Below, piece by piece: positions 47,259 to 55,495 of a stretch of 64,000 bases of DNA (position 1 is its first letter; every line of letters starts with the position of its first letter). The notes beneath the pieces were generated by a model, which was given only the letters and a program-made list of their open reading frames with translations, did not search any database and was not told the origin of the DNA. A program made the position numbers and the translations under genes. The stretch comes from Lolliginicoccus lacisalsi (GTDB lineage Bacteria; Actinomycetota; Actinomycetes; Mycobacteriales; Mycobacteriaceae): NCBI RefSeq assembly GCF_014841105.1, contig NZ_JACYWE010000003.1, positions 302,523 to 366,522 on the forward strand, in the 5' to 3' direction.

Positions 47259-48671
47259 ATGCCCCACCCAGCGATTCCCACCTCCCTGACCGCGGTCCGC
47301 CAGGGGCACGAGGACCTCTCCGAATCGAGCCCCAACGTCGCCCGCGCGGTCATCACTGATGGTGATGCGCCACGCTGGTGCAACCCTGTCGAGATCGACG
47401 CGCGCAACAGCAGCCAGTGGACGGTGCGGATCGATTCGCCGACCGAGGGGGAGGACCCCGGCCGGCGATGGCGCGCGGCGGGCGCGGCGCTCGCCCGCGC
47501 GGGGCGGGAGCATGGAGCCGAGCTCGGCATCGATGTGGTGGTGGTCGAGATGCCCCGCACCACCACCGAGGCCGAGGTCCATGCCCTGACCATCGGCATC
47601 GTCGCCGGTTCCCATGAGCTCACACTGGCAACAACGAGGACCGCGCCGCTGGGCCAGGTCCTCGTGCAGCACCACGACGACGTCAGCGCCACGATCCGCC
47701 ATGCCCAGGCGCTCGCCCGCGGCACCGCTCTCGCCCGGGATCTCGCGATGATGCCCTCCAACCTCAAGCCGCCCCGCGAGCTCGCCCGGATGATCGAGCA
47801 CGCGCTCCCCGAGGGCCTCGAGGCAACGATCAGGGACGAGACGTGGCTGCGGCAGCACGGATTCGGCGGGATCCTCGCGGTGGGCAGTGGATCGGCCGAG
47901 CCGCCCCGGCTCACCGAGATCCGGTGGCGGCCCGCTGGGGCCAGCGGCCACATCGTGCTGGTCGGCAAGGGCATCACCTTCGACACCGGCGGCATCTCGG
48001 TCAAGCCCGCGGCTAACATGCACCTGATGAAGACCGATATGGCCGGGGCCGCGGCCGTGGCTGGTGCCATGGCGGCCATCGCGGAGCTCGACCTCCCGAT
48101 CGCCGTCACCGCGCTGCTGCCGTCGGCGGAGAACATGCTCTCCGGCAGCGCCTACCGGCCAGGCGACGTCGTCACCCACTACGGGGGCATCACCTCGGAG
48201 GTCACCAACACCGACGCGGAGGGCCGGATGGTCCTCGCTGACGCCCTCGCCTACGCCGTCGCCACCCTCGAGCCCGATCTGATCATCGACGCAGCCACGC
48301 TCACCGGTGCCATGAAGATCGCGCTCGGGATGCGGACCGGCGCCATCCTCACCGAGTCCGATGATCTCGCGCAGCGCATCGCGCGGGCCGGCGCCACCGT
48401 GGGAGAGAAGTGGTGGCGGCTGCCGCTGTCCGCCGAGTACCAGGACGCGGTCAGCTCCCGCATCGCCGACGTCCGGCAGGCACCAGCCGGGCCGGGCGCG
48501 ATCACCGCGGCCCTTTTCCTGCGCGAGTTCGTGAGCGATGTGCCCTGGGCGCACCTCGATATCGCCGGGCCCGCCCGCACCGAGGAAACCTACGACGAGG
48601 TCAACCCCGTCGCGTCGGGATTCGCCGCGCGCACCCTTGCCACGGTCGTCGAGCAGCTCGCTGCCCCGTGA
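47259..48671 (+). CDS. pepA: M17 leucyl aminopeptidase
   Basis: A 470-aa cytosolic aminopeptidase with two-metal active-site motifs: GKGITFDTGGISVKP (metal Lys and Asp), MKTDMAGAAAV (Asp) and the signature NTDAEGRMVLADAL (Asp, Glu and catalytic Arg). It releases N-terminal residues, preferably Leu. AAGGAG precedes ATG 47259; the open frame further upstream runs through the terminator hairpin. Its stop overlaps the next gene as GTGA. In M. tuberculosis pepB lies elsewhere, so this placement differs from the syntenic map. Confidence 0.92.
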   Translation: MPHPAIPTSLTAVRQGHEDLSESSPNVARAVITDGDAPRWCNPVEIDARNSSQWTVRIDSPTEGEDPGRRWRAAGAALARAGREHGAELGIDVVVVEMPRTTTEAEVHALTIGIVAGSHELTLATTRTAPLGQVLVQHHDDVSATIRHAQALARGTALARDLAMMPSNLKPPRELARMIEHALPEGLEATIRDETWLRQHGFGGILAVGSGSAEPPRLTEIRWRPAGASGHIVLVGKGITFDTGGISVKPAANMHLMKTDMAGAAAVAGAMAAIAELDLPIAVTALLPSAENMLSGSAYRPGDVVTHYGGITSEVTNTDAEGRMVLADALAYAVATLEPDLIIDAATLTGAMKIALGMRTGAILTESDDLAQRIARAGATVGEKWWRLPLSAEYQDAVSSRIADVRQAPAGPGAITAALFLREFVSDVPWAHLDIAGPARTEETYDEVNPVASGFAARTLATVVEQLAAP

Positions 48672-49543
48672 TCGATCGCGTCGTCGCATGCCTGCGCTGC
48701 CCCCACTGCGCCCAGCCGCTCGCGCGCACGGACCGGTCCATGCGGTGCAGCAGCGGCCACGCGTTCGATATCGCCCGGCAGGGCTATGTGTCGCTCCTGC
48801 GTGGCGGGCGCAACCCCATCCATGGGGATGATGCCGCCATGATCGCCGCGCGCGAGGAGCTCTTCGCTCGCGGGCCCTACCGCCTCGTCGAGCAGGCGAT
48901 CGCCGGCATCGCTGCCCGGGTGGCCCGGAGCCGCCCTGATCCGGTGATCGTCGATCTGGGCGCGGGCATCGGCAACTACCTCGCGGCCGCGCTCGAGAAG
49001 GCCCCAGCAAGCCACGGCATAGGCATCGACGTGTCCAAGCCCGCTGCCCGGCGCCTCGCTCGCGCCCACCCCCGTGCCGGGGCGATCATCGCCGACGTGT
49101 GGTCGGGCCTCCCGCTCGCCAGCGAGTGCGCGGACGTGGCCATGACAGTCTTCGCGCCGCGCAATGCCGTCGAGACCGCGCGCATCCTCCGCCCCGGTGG
49201 AACCTGGCTGATCGCGACCCCTGCCGCGCGCCACCTCGCCGAGCTCGCCCGCATCGACGGAGTGCTCGGCATCGACGAGCGAAAGGGGGAACGGCTCGCG
49301 GCGACGCTGGGTGATCGCTTCGTCGAGCAGGAGATCCACGAGGTGCGGGCCACCGTCGATGTGACACCGGAGGAAGCGTCCCTGGTCCTCGCGATGGGTC
49401 CCACCGCCCGGCATCTTGATCCGCAGCAGCGCGCCCGCGCCGTCGAGTCGGCATTCGAGGCGGCCGCGGCAACCACCCACCTGCCCTTGACGCTCTCGGT
49501 CGACATCGCCGAGTACCGGCTCGCTGCTCCACCCGCGCGCTAG
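48668..49543 (+). CDS. 23S rRNA (guanine-N1)-methyltransferase, RlmA/TlrB-like
   Basis: A 291-aa protein with an N-terminal zinc finger (CLRCPHC followed by CSSGHAFD) and a Rossmann methyltransferase domain (VDLGAGIGNYLAAAL, motif I). The order zinc finger, then GYVSLLRGGR, then SAM domain is that of RlmA(I)/RlmA(II), which methylate G745 or G748 in helix 35 of 23S rRNA; TlrB of this family gives tylosin resistance. Which guanine is modified cannot be told. The GTG start is translationally coupled to pepA. Confidence 0.85.
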   Translation: MIDRVVACLRCPHCAQPLARTDRSMRCSSGHAFDIARQGYVSLLRGGRNPIHGDDAAMIAAREELFARGPYRLVEQAIAGIAARVARSRPDPVIVDLGAGIGNYLAAALEKAPASHGIGIDVSKPAARRLARAHPRAGAIIADVWSGLPLASECADVAMTVFAPRNAVETARILRPGGTWLIATPAARHLAELARIDGVLGIDERKGERLAATLGDRFVEQEIHEVRATVDVTPEEASLVLAMGPTARHLDPQQRARAVESAFEAAAATTHLPLTLSVDIAEYRLAAPPAR

Positions 49544-49633
49544 GGGCGGCGCGCTGGAACCAGCGTTGCGCTAGGCGATGAGCCGCGGCCATTCGGCTAG
49601 CCGCCCCGGCCCGTCAACGATAGGTTGGGAACC

Positions 49634-50848
49634 GTGAGGAGTCAGCCACACGTACTCGGGATCGTGCTCGCCGGCGGGGAGGGCAAGCGCCTCTACCCCT
49701 TGACCGCGGACCGGGCCAAGCCCGCCGTGCCGTTCGGGGGCGCCTACCGGCTGATCGATTTTGTGCTGAGCAACCTCGTCAACGCTGGCTACTTGCGGAT
49801 CTGCGTGCTCACGCAGTACAAGTCCCATTCGCTGGATCGCCACATCTCGCAGAACTGGCGGCTGTCCGGCCTCGCTGGCGAGTACATCACCCCGGTCCCC
49901 GCCCAGCAGCGGCTCGGGCCACGCTGGTACACCGGCAGCGCTGATGCCATCTTCCAGTCGATGAACCTCGTCGTCGACGAGGACCCCGAGTACATCGTCG
50001 TGTTCGGCGCGGACCACGTCTACCGGATGGATCCGCAGCAGATGGTCGAGCAGCACATCGCCTCCGGAGCGGGCGCCACGGTCGCGGGGATCCGGGTCCC
50101 CCGCAAGGAGGCCACCGCGTTCGGCTGCATCGATGCCGACGAGACCGGCAGGATCACCCGGTTCGTCGAGAAGCCGCTGGATCCACCCAGCACCCCGGAT
50201 GACCCCGAGGTGACATTCGCGTCGATGGGCAACTACGTCTTCACCACCAAGGCGCTCGTGGAGGCACTGCGGGAGGACGCGGGCAACCAGGACTCCGATC
50301 ATGACATGGGCGGCGACATCATCCCGATGCTGGTCGCGAGAGGGGAGGCCCACGTCTACGACTTCGATGACAATCACGTTCCGGGCGCCACGGAGCGCGA
50401 CCGCGGCTACTGGCGCGACGTCGGAACCATCGACGCCTTCTACGAGGCACACATGGACCTCGTATCTCCCCAGCCCGTATTCAACCTCTACAACCGCAAA
50501 TGGCCCATCCGGGGAGAGGCGGAGAACCTCGCCCCCGCCAAGTTCATCGAGGGCGGGCTCGCGCAGGAATCCGTGGTGGGCGCGGGCAGCATCATCGCCG
50601 GGGCCGTGGTGCGCCACTCGGTCCTCAGCTCCAACGTGCTGGTCAACGCGGGGGCGTCGGTCGAGGGAAGCGTCATCATGCCCGGCGCGCGCATCGGCCG
50701 CGGGGCGATCGTCCGGCACGCGATCCTCGACAAGAACGTCGTCGTCGGGGAGGGCGCGATGATCGGGGTCGATGCCGAGCAGGACCGCGAGCGCTTCGCG
50801 GTGAGCGCCGGGGGCGTCGTGGCGGTCGGCAAGGGCGTGTGGGTCTAG
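49634..50848 (+). CDS. glgC: Glucose-1-phosphate adenylyltransferase GlgC
   Basis: GlgC makes ADP-glucose, the donor for glycogen and, in mycobacteria, for maltose-1-phosphate and alpha-glucan synthesis. The 404-aa protein has [25 protein letters not shown] (nucleotide-binding loop plus Arg/Lys contacts, residues 10-34 approximately), [19 protein letters not shown] and a C-terminal beta-helix. Length equals mycobacterial GlgC. glgA, normally divergent beside it, is absent from this window; pepA and rlmA-like genes occupy that side. GTG 49634 fits the family N-terminus better than TTG 49625. Confidence 0.95.
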   Translation: MRSQPHVLGIVLAGGEGKRLYPLTADRAKPAVPFGGAYRLIDFVLSNLVNAGYLRICVLTQYKSHSLDRHISQNWRLSGLAGEYITPVPAQQRLGPRWYTGSADAIFQSMNLVVDEDPEYIVVFGADHVYRMDPQQMVEQHIASGAGATVAGIRVPRKEATAFGCIDADETGRITRFVEKPLDPPSTPDDPEVTFASMGNYVFTTKALVEALREDAGNQDSDHDMGGDIIPMLVARGEAHVYDFDDNHVPGATERDRGYWRDVGTIDAFYEAHMDLVSPQPVFNLYNRKWPIRGEAENLAPAKFIEGGLAQESVVGAGSIIAGAVVRHSVLSSNVLVNAGASVEGSVIMPGARIGRGAIVRHAILDKNVVVGEGAMIGVDAEQDRERFAVSAGGVVAVGKGVWV

Positions 50849-50884
50849 GACCCGTGGGCTCCTACGGACGGCCCGCCCGCGCGT

Positions 50885-51592
50885 TCAGGAACGGATGGCG
50901 CAGAGCACGCCCTCGCCCAGGGGAATGATGAGCTCGGTCAGCGAATCGTCCTCGGTGATCATCGTCGTGGCCTCGCGGGCGCTGACCGCCGCCGGATCCT
51001 GCTGGCTCTGATCGCTGGCGCGCCCGCCGAGCAGGGCCGCGTTGACGATGAGGATGCCGCCGGGCCGGAGCAACCGCGAGCTCGCGGCCACGAAGGACGG
51101 CTGGTCGATGACGTTGGCGTCGACAAAGATGATGTCGTAGGCCCCATCCGCGAGGCGGGGGAGCACGTCGAGGGCGCGGCCGTTGATGAGCCGGGTGCGC
51201 GTCGTGGCCACACCGGCTTCCCGGAACGCGCGCCGCGCCGCGCGCAGATGCTCGGTGTCGGTGTCGATGGTGGTGAGGACACCATCCTGCGCCATCCCGC
51301 GCAGGAGGTAGAGGCCGCTCACCCCGGCACCGGTGCCGATCTCCACGACCGCGCGCGCGGAGGCGAGCCGGGCCAGGAAGGCGAGGAGGGCTCCGGTCGC
51401 GGGCGTGACCGCCCGGGCCCCGAGATCATCGGAGAACTCGCGGGCGGCGCGGAACGTATCGTCCTCCGCCACGGAGGTCTCGGCGTGGGAAAGCATCAGG
51501 TCGGCATTGGCAAGCACGACTGTGAGGTTATCCTTCCAGGGGGGCGCTTCGGCGTGAGGCACGCGGAAGCGGGTCCATCGAGCCCGCTGCAT
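50885..51592 (-). CDS. O-methyltransferase, Rv1220c-like
   Basis: A 235-aa SAM-dependent O-methyltransferase of the caffeoyl-CoA/catechol type. Motif I is VVEIGTGAGVSGLYLL, then TIDTDTEHL and the IIFVDAN metal-binding region. It matches in position the Rv1220c gene divergent from sigE. The frame is open to 51913, but ATG 51592 lies just after a good -10 (TATGAT, 51614-51619) and gives near-normal length; a further ATG (VLANADLM) is possible. Substrate unknown. Confidence 0.82.
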   Translation of the reverse strand: MQRARWTRFRVPHAEAPPWKDNLTVVLANADLMLSHAETSVAEDDTFRAAREFSDDLGARAVTPATGALLAFLARLASARAVVEIGTGAGVSGLYLLRGMAQDGVLTTIDTDTEHLRAARRAFREAGVATTRTRLINGRALDVLPRLADGAYDIIFVDANVIDQPSFVAASSRLLRPGGILIVNAALLGGRASDQSQQDPAAVSAREATTMITEDDSLTELIIPLGEGVLCAIRS

Positions 51593-51613
51593 TCTCAGCA
51601 GAAACTTAGCCTG

Positions 51614-51619
51614 ATCATA
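51614..51619 (-). promoter_or_regulatory. -10 element of the O-methyltransferase gene
   Basis: On the minus strand TATGAT is one base from the TATAAT consensus. It would start transcription about 15 nt before the ATG at 51592. It is divergent from sigE within the same 109-bp gap. Confidence 0.55.
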
Positions 51620-51663
51620 GTACCGGCATACTCCGATCAGAGACAGTAGAGCTGCACGGAAGT

Positions 51664-51682
51664 ACCGGTATGGCATACCGGT
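51664..51682. promoter_or_regulatory. Perfect 19-bp palindrome in the sigE promoter region
   Basis: ACCGGTATG-G-CATACCGGT is a perfect inverted repeat with 9-bp arms, 19 nt before the sigE ATG. A related half-site, TACCGGCATAC, lies at 51621-51631 close to the divergent -10. GGAAGT at 51658-51663 resembles an ECF -35 (GGAA). It is probably a regulator binding site; I cannot assign it to ClgR, MprA or another known factor. Confidence 0.6.
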
Positions 51683-51701
51683 CGGCTCATCGCCGGGGGG
51701 A

Positions 51702-52493
51702 ATGTTCTCGCTCCCCGTGGTGTTACCTCGAAGAGGATTGGCCGGCAGGAGTCTTGACGGGGAGGCGGCACGAAGCTTGATGTGGTTCTCGGGACCAGGA
51801 ACGCGCGAGGCGTGGCAGGCAAGCGGCAGCGCCACCAGCAGTGATGCCGCGGCCGCGGAGGCTAGCGGCGGGCAGGCCGCACCGGCCCCCGTCGCGCCGG
51901 CCATGGATGGCACCGCCGCGTTCGATACGACCGATGGTGCCGTTCCGCTGCCGAGCTGGGACGAGATCGTCCGCGAGCACGCCGATCGCGTGTACCGCCT
52001 GGCCTACCGGCTGTCCGGCAACGCGCACGATGCCGAGGACCTGACGCAAGAGACCTTCATCCGGGTCTTCAAGTCGCTGTCCTCGTACCAGCCCGGCGTG
52101 TTCGAGGGCTGGCTGCACCGCATCACCACCAACCTGTTCCTCGACATGGTGCGGCGCCGCAGCAGGATCCGCATGGAGGCATTGCCCGAGGACTACGACC
52201 GGGTCCCCTCCGGCACCCCGGATCCGCAGCAGGTCTACCACGACACCCACCTCGACCCGCACCTGCAGCGCGCGCTCGATTCGCTCGCGCCCGAGTACCG
52301 TGCCGCCGTGGTCCTGTGCGACATCGAGGGATTGTCCTACGAGGAGATCGCCGCGACCCTGGGCGTCAAGCTCGGCACCGTGCGCAGCCGGATCCATCGC
52401 GGCCGACAAGCGCTGCGCGATAGCCTCGAGCGCAGGGGCGTGCTCGACCCCGGAGGCCTCGAGCACGTGGCTTCCGGCCACGCGAGCCGCTGA
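51702..52493 (+). CDS. sigE: ECF RNA polymerase sigma factor SigE
   Basis: A 263-aa extracytoplasmic-function sigma factor directing the envelope and oxidative stress regulon. It has a Gly/Ala/Pro-rich N-terminal extension (1-80), then region 2 ([34 protein letters not shown] and [18 protein letters not shown], the -10-recognising part) and region 4 ([23 protein letters not shown], the -35 helix-turn-helix). Size, N-terminal extension and the downstream rseA-htrA-tatB order match mycobacterial SigE. ATG 51780 is an alternative start; mycobacterial sigE is known for multiple starts. Confidence 0.93.
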   Translation: MFSLPVVLPRRGLAGRSLDGEAARSLMWFSGPGTREAWQASGSATSSDAAAAEASGGQAAPAPVAPAMDGTAAFDTTDGAVPLPSWDEIVREHADRVYRLAYRLSGNAHDAEDLTQETFIRVFKSLSSYQPGVFEGWLHRITTNLFLDMVRRRSRIRMEALPEDYDRVPSGTPDPQQVYHDTHLDPHLQRALDSLAPEYRAAVVLCDIEGLSYEEIAATLGVKLGTVRSRIHRGRQALRDSLERRGVLDPGGLEHVASGHASR

Positions 52494-52635
52494 GCAAGCC
52501 ACGGTAGCCCGGTCGCGCGCGCTGGCGAGGCCACCCGCGCCAGCGAGCCAGTCCCGGTAGACTCTCCAAGCGCGCCACCTCTCGCGCAAGTGGCGTAGCG
52601 TGGAAACCGGTCAGATACGCAGCAGGGGAGGTGTG

Positions 52636-53094
52636 ATGATGGTGTCGGGACGAGGCGGTAGCGGATGGCGGTTCGCGGCCTTCGGCGCGTGGAGCATCTT
52701 CCCGCATGGCCACGACGAGCGCAGCAACACGTCCTACGCGCAGCCAGCGCCGGGGAGCCTGGAGGAGCGCTTCCTCCCCGCGGCGCCGCGCCGGACATTC
52801 TCCTCCACCGAGCACCTGTCGCCCGAGGCTGTCGCCGCCTACGTTGACGGCGAGCTCGCGATGGGGCCGCACCTGAGGGCCAGCGCCCACATCGCCCAGT
52901 GCGGCGAGTGCCGCGATCAGATCCACGCGCAGAGCCAGGCCCGCGCCGCGCTGCGCCGCGCGGATCCCGTAGGAGCACCCGCCTCGCTGCTGAGCGCCCT
53001 CGCCCGGATCCCCACGAACGACCAGGACGTCGCGCCCGGGTTCCCGGTGGCGGCGCCGAGCCCGCAGAGGAAGCGACGCCGGAAGCGCCCGTGA
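52636..53094 (+). CDS. rseA: Anti-sigma-E factor RseA (zinc-binding anti-sigma)
   Basis: A 152-aa soluble anti-sigma factor. The ZAS motif HxxxCxxC is present as His85, Cys89 and Cys92 (AHIAQCGECRDQ) after the helix LSPEAVAAYVDGELA. It binds SigE until oxidation or phosphorylation and ClpC1P2 proteolysis release it, as known for mycobacterial RseA. No transmembrane segment is present. AGGGGAGG precedes the ATGs at 52636 and 52639. The stop overlaps the htrA GTG (GTGA). Confidence 0.9.
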   Translation: MMVSGRGGSGWRFAAFGAWSIFPHGHDERSNTSYAQPAPGSLEERFLPAAPRRTFSSTEHLSPEAVAAYVDGELAMGPHLRASAHIAQCGECRDQIHAQSQARAALRRADPVGAPASLLSALARIPTNDQDVAPGFPVAAPSPQRKRRRKRP

Positions 53095-54566
53095 ACCGCG
53101 CGGACACCGCAGGGCCGCCGCGCCTCGAGCCCCGGCCCATCCACCGCCCCACGATCGACGATGCGACCTCCCGCGCGTTCGGACGCCCTTCCGGCGTCGA
53201 CGGCCCCTCCGCCACCGAGAGCCGCCACGAGGCCCGCAGCGACCCAGGCATCACCGTCCGCGAGCCCGACCCGATCCTCGCCGAGGCATTCGGGCGGCCA
53301 GACGGCTCGACCGATGTGCTGCAACGCGATCCGCGTGATCAACAACGCTCCCCGCGGACCGAGACCCCTCCCGCGGATCCCTGGCGGGATCCCGCCGCGC
53401 CGGTAACCCTGGGCAACCCCGTCGACGAGCCAGCCGGGAACTCCCCGGCCACGCCCGCGACCGCACTGCCCCCGCTGACCACGCGCGAGGTCCTGCTCGG
53501 CGGCCGCGTGTCCTGGCGGGCGCTCGCGACCCTCGGCCTCGTTGCCGTCCTGATCGGCGTCGCCGGAGGACTCATCGGCCGCGTCACCGCCGAGGTCTAT
53601 GAATCGCGCACCAGCACCAAGGTGTCGGTCGCGCAGGTCGCGGGCGAGGAAGGCGATGCGCCCCGCGGAGAGGTCGTCGAGGTCGCCCGCGCGGTGACCC
53701 CTGCTGTCGTCTCGATCCGTGTCCGCGTCGGCAACCAGGCCACGACCGGCTCCGGTGTGATCATCGACGAGGCCGGATACATCGTCACCAACAATCACGT
53801 CATCTCGATCGGGGCCCGCAACGCCGATGCCGAGATCGAGCTGCTGTTCTTCGACGGATCCCGGGCCAGCGCCACCATCGTGGGCCGTGATACCCGCACC
53901 GATCTCGCCGTGCTGCGCACCGATGCCGACAACCTGACCGTGGCCGAGTTCGGGAGTTCCAGCGAGGTGCAGGTAGGCGAGGAAGTCATCGCCATCGGCG
54001 CCCCCCTCGGGCTCGACCGCACCGTCACCACGGGAATCGTCAGCGCCCTCAACCGGGCAGTGCCGCTTTCCGGCCCCGGCAGCGACACCGACGGCGTCAT
54101 CGATGCCATCCAGACCGATGCATCGATCAATCCCGGCAACTCCGGCGGGCCTCTTGTGGACCTCGCCGGCCGGATCATCGGCATCAACACCGCCATCCAG
54201 TCCAGCACCGGAGGCTCCATCGGGCTCGGCTTCGCCATTCCGTCCGATACCGCGGCGCGCATCGTCCAGGAGCTCATCCGGAGCGGCCGCGTCGACCACC
54301 CCGGCATCGGGGTCACCGCCCGCACCGTGGTCAACGAGGCCGTAGCGGGGGCTCAGATCGCGAACGTCGCGGCGGGCAGCCCCGCGGAGGAAGCGGGACT
54401 GCGCGAGGGCGACGTGGTGACGCGGGTCGCTGGCCGCGAGGTGTTCAGCAGCGATGAGCTGACCGTGGCGATCGGCGAGCTGCCCGTAGGGGAATCGGTG
54501 ACCCTCGAGGTGCGGCGGCAAGGGCGCCCCCTCGAGATCCAGGTGACACCCCGCATCCTGTCCTGA
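53091..54566 (+). CDS. htrA: Membrane serine protease HtrA (DegP/DegS-like)
   Basis: A 491-aa protein: a polar, proline-rich cytoplasmic N-terminus (about 140 residues), one transmembrane helix (about 148-168), a trypsin-like protease domain with triad His236 (TNNHVI), Asp271 (TDLAVL) and Ser351 (GNSGGP), and one C-terminal PDZ domain. It acts outside the membrane on misfolded envelope proteins and is part of the SigE stress module with rseA and sigE. GTG 53091 is translationally coupled to rseA; the frame upstream overlaps it. Confidence 0.94.
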   Translation: MNRADTAGPPRLEPRPIHRPTIDDATSRAFGRPSGVDGPSATESRHEARSDPGITVREPDPILAEAFGRPDGSTDVLQRDPRDQQRSPRTETPPADPWRDPAAPVTLGNPVDEPAGNSPATPATALPPLTTREVLLGGRVSWRALATLGLVAVLIGVAGGLIGRVTAEVYESRTSTKVSVAQVAGEEGDAPRGEVVEVARAVTPAVVSIRVRVGNQATTGSGVIIDEAGYIVTNNHVISIGARNADAEIELLFFDGSRASATIVGRDTRTDLAVLRTDADNLTVAEFGSSSEVQVGEEVIAIGAPLGLDRTVTTGIVSALNRAVPLSGPGSDTDGVIDAIQTDASINPGNSGGPLVDLAGRIIGINTAIQSSTGGSIGLGFAIPSDTAARIVQELIRSGRVDHPGIGVTARTVVNEAVAGAQIANVAAGSPAEEAGLREGDVVTRVAGREVFSSDELTVAIGELPVGESVTLEVRRQGRPLEIQVTPRILS

Positions 54567-54608
54567 CCGGTGCTCGGCGCGCTCCTGGCGCGGCATCGTG
54601 CTGATACG

Positions 54609-54646
54609 GGGGCGACACTGTGCCCTCGCGCGGGGCGACACTGTGC
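54609..54646 (+). repeat. Direct repeat upstream of tatB
   Basis: GGGGCGACACTGTGC occurs twice (54609-54623 and 54632-54646) with a 23-bp period, ending 19 bp before the tatB -10. The spacing, about two helical turns, would suit a regulator binding one face of the DNA. Confidence 0.7.
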
Positions 54647-54665
54647 TGCCGATGACGAATCAACG

Positions 54666-54671
54666 TAGTCT
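54666..54671 (+). promoter_or_regulatory. -10 element of a leaderless tatB promoter
   Basis: TAGTCT fits TANNNT and ends exactly 6 nt before the tatB GTG; no ribosome binding site is present. Confidence 0.55.
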
Positions 54672-54677
54672 AATGAC

Positions 54678-55100
54678 GTGTTCAGCAACATCGGTTGGGG
54701 CGAGATCTTTGTCCTCATGGTCGCCGCGCTTGTCATCCTCGGGCCCGAGCGCCTGCCTGGCGCCGCCATGTGGCTTGGCCGCACGGCCCGGCAGGCCCGC
54801 GACTACGTCAGCGGCGCGAGCAAGCAGCTCCAGGAGGAGTTCGGTACCGATATCGACGAGTTCCGCAAGCCGCTCTCCGAGCTGCAGAAGCTCCGGGGCA
54901 TGAATCCGCGATCGGTGGTCACGCGGCACCTGCTCGATGGGGATGACTCGTTCTTCACCGGAAACTTCGATGACCAGCCCGGCCGTGGTGGGGCAGGAGG
55001 GAGCGCCAGCGGCGCGAATCCCGGCCGCCCGCACCTCAATCCTGAGCGCGCGCCGCTAGGGATGGACGAGATGCCACCCATCGACCCCGATGCCACCTAG
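54678..55100 (+). CDS. tatB: Sec-independent protein translocase subunit TatB
   Basis: TatB works with TatA and TatC to export folded proteins. The 140-aa protein has the family start [20 protein letters not shown] with the conserved Glu in the membrane helix and the FGP-type hinge (here LGPERLP), followed by an amphipathic helix ([13 protein letters not shown]) and a long helical, then disordered, acidic C-terminus. TatB rather than TatA is indicated by the length and the sigE-rseA-htrA-tatB context. The GTG is probably leaderless. Confidence 0.93.
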   Translation: MFSNIGWGEIFVLMVAALVILGPERLPGAAMWLGRTARQARDYVSGASKQLQEEFGTDIDEFRKPLSELQKLRGMNPRSVVTRHLLDGDDSFFTGNFDDQPGRGGAGGSASGANPGRPHLNPERAPLGMDEMPPIDPDAT

Positions 55101-55127
55101 CGTGATCCAGCACCGAGGAGGAGAACG

Positions 55128-55226
55128 ATGAACGACGGCGGCCCCGACAAGACCACGATCATCTGGGCGGTGCTGATCTCCTTGCTGGTGATCCTGTCGG
55201 TCGTGTCCTTCTTCGTGAACAACTAG
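55128..55226 (+). CDS. 32-aa single-helix membrane peptide
   Basis: MNDGGPDKTTIIWAVLISLL followed by VILSVVSFFVNN: a short polar N-terminus, one transmembrane helix and a two-Asn C-terminus. GAGGAGGAG, an excellent ribosome binding site, is 4-9 nt before the ATG, which strongly supports translation. It lies 27 nt after tatB on the same strand and may be cotranscribed. A role as an accessory peptide of a membrane complex (for example Tat) is inference. Confidence 0.7.
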   Translation: MNDGGPDKTTIIWAVLISLLVILSVVSFFVNN

Positions 55227-55239
55227 CCGCGCCCGCTGC

Positions 55240-55313
55240 CGGCCGCGCCGCTCGGCAGGTGGCGGTCGGCGTGGTCGGCGTGGTGGGTGGCGGCCGCGCC
55301 GCTCGGCAGGTGG
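55240..55313 (+). repeat. 23-bp direct repeat after the 32-aa gene
   Basis: CGGCCGCGCCGCTCGGCAGGTGG occurs identically at 55240-55262 and 55291-55313, with GTCGGCGTGG repeated between. No reading frame explains it. Confidence 0.8.
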
Positions 55314-55340
55314 TGGTCGGTAAAAGCACCGGATACTGCT

Positions 55341-55388
55341 AAACGCGATAGAAGATGGCGGGGGTTTTCCGCAACTTCTATCGCGTTT
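55341..55388. terminator. Perfect 14-bp inverted repeat, likely bidirectional terminator
   Basis: AAACGCGATAGAAG (55341-55354) and CTTCTATCGCGTTT (55375-55388) are exact complements, with an inner GCGG/CCGC stem around GGGTTTT. It lies between convergent genes (32-aa gene and mrp) and each arm ends in AAA/TTT, suiting termination in both directions. Confidence 0.6.
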
Positions 55389-55398
55389 GGCTCCAACC

Positions 55399-55456
55399 GC
55401 GGCCGCAACGAACCGCGGCCGCGGCCAACCAAGCGGCCGCAACGAACCGCGGCCGC
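55399..55456 (+). repeat. GCGGCCGC repeat cluster
   Basis: A 24-nt unit, GCGGCCGC-AACGAACC-GCGGCCGC, occurs at 55399-55422 and again at 55433-55456, giving four GCGGCCGC octamers in 58 bp. Further GAACC/CAACC words flank them. It is adjacent to the 3' end of mrp and noncoding. Confidence 0.8.
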
Positions 55457-55495
55457 TACGAACCAAGCCGCCGAAACCAGCCGCCGCGGTAAGTC

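Noticed and set aside
55395-55490. CRISPR-like array
   Set aside because: The repeated units are only 24 nt with one 10-nt spacer and are palindromic GC octamers. There are no cas genes in the window.
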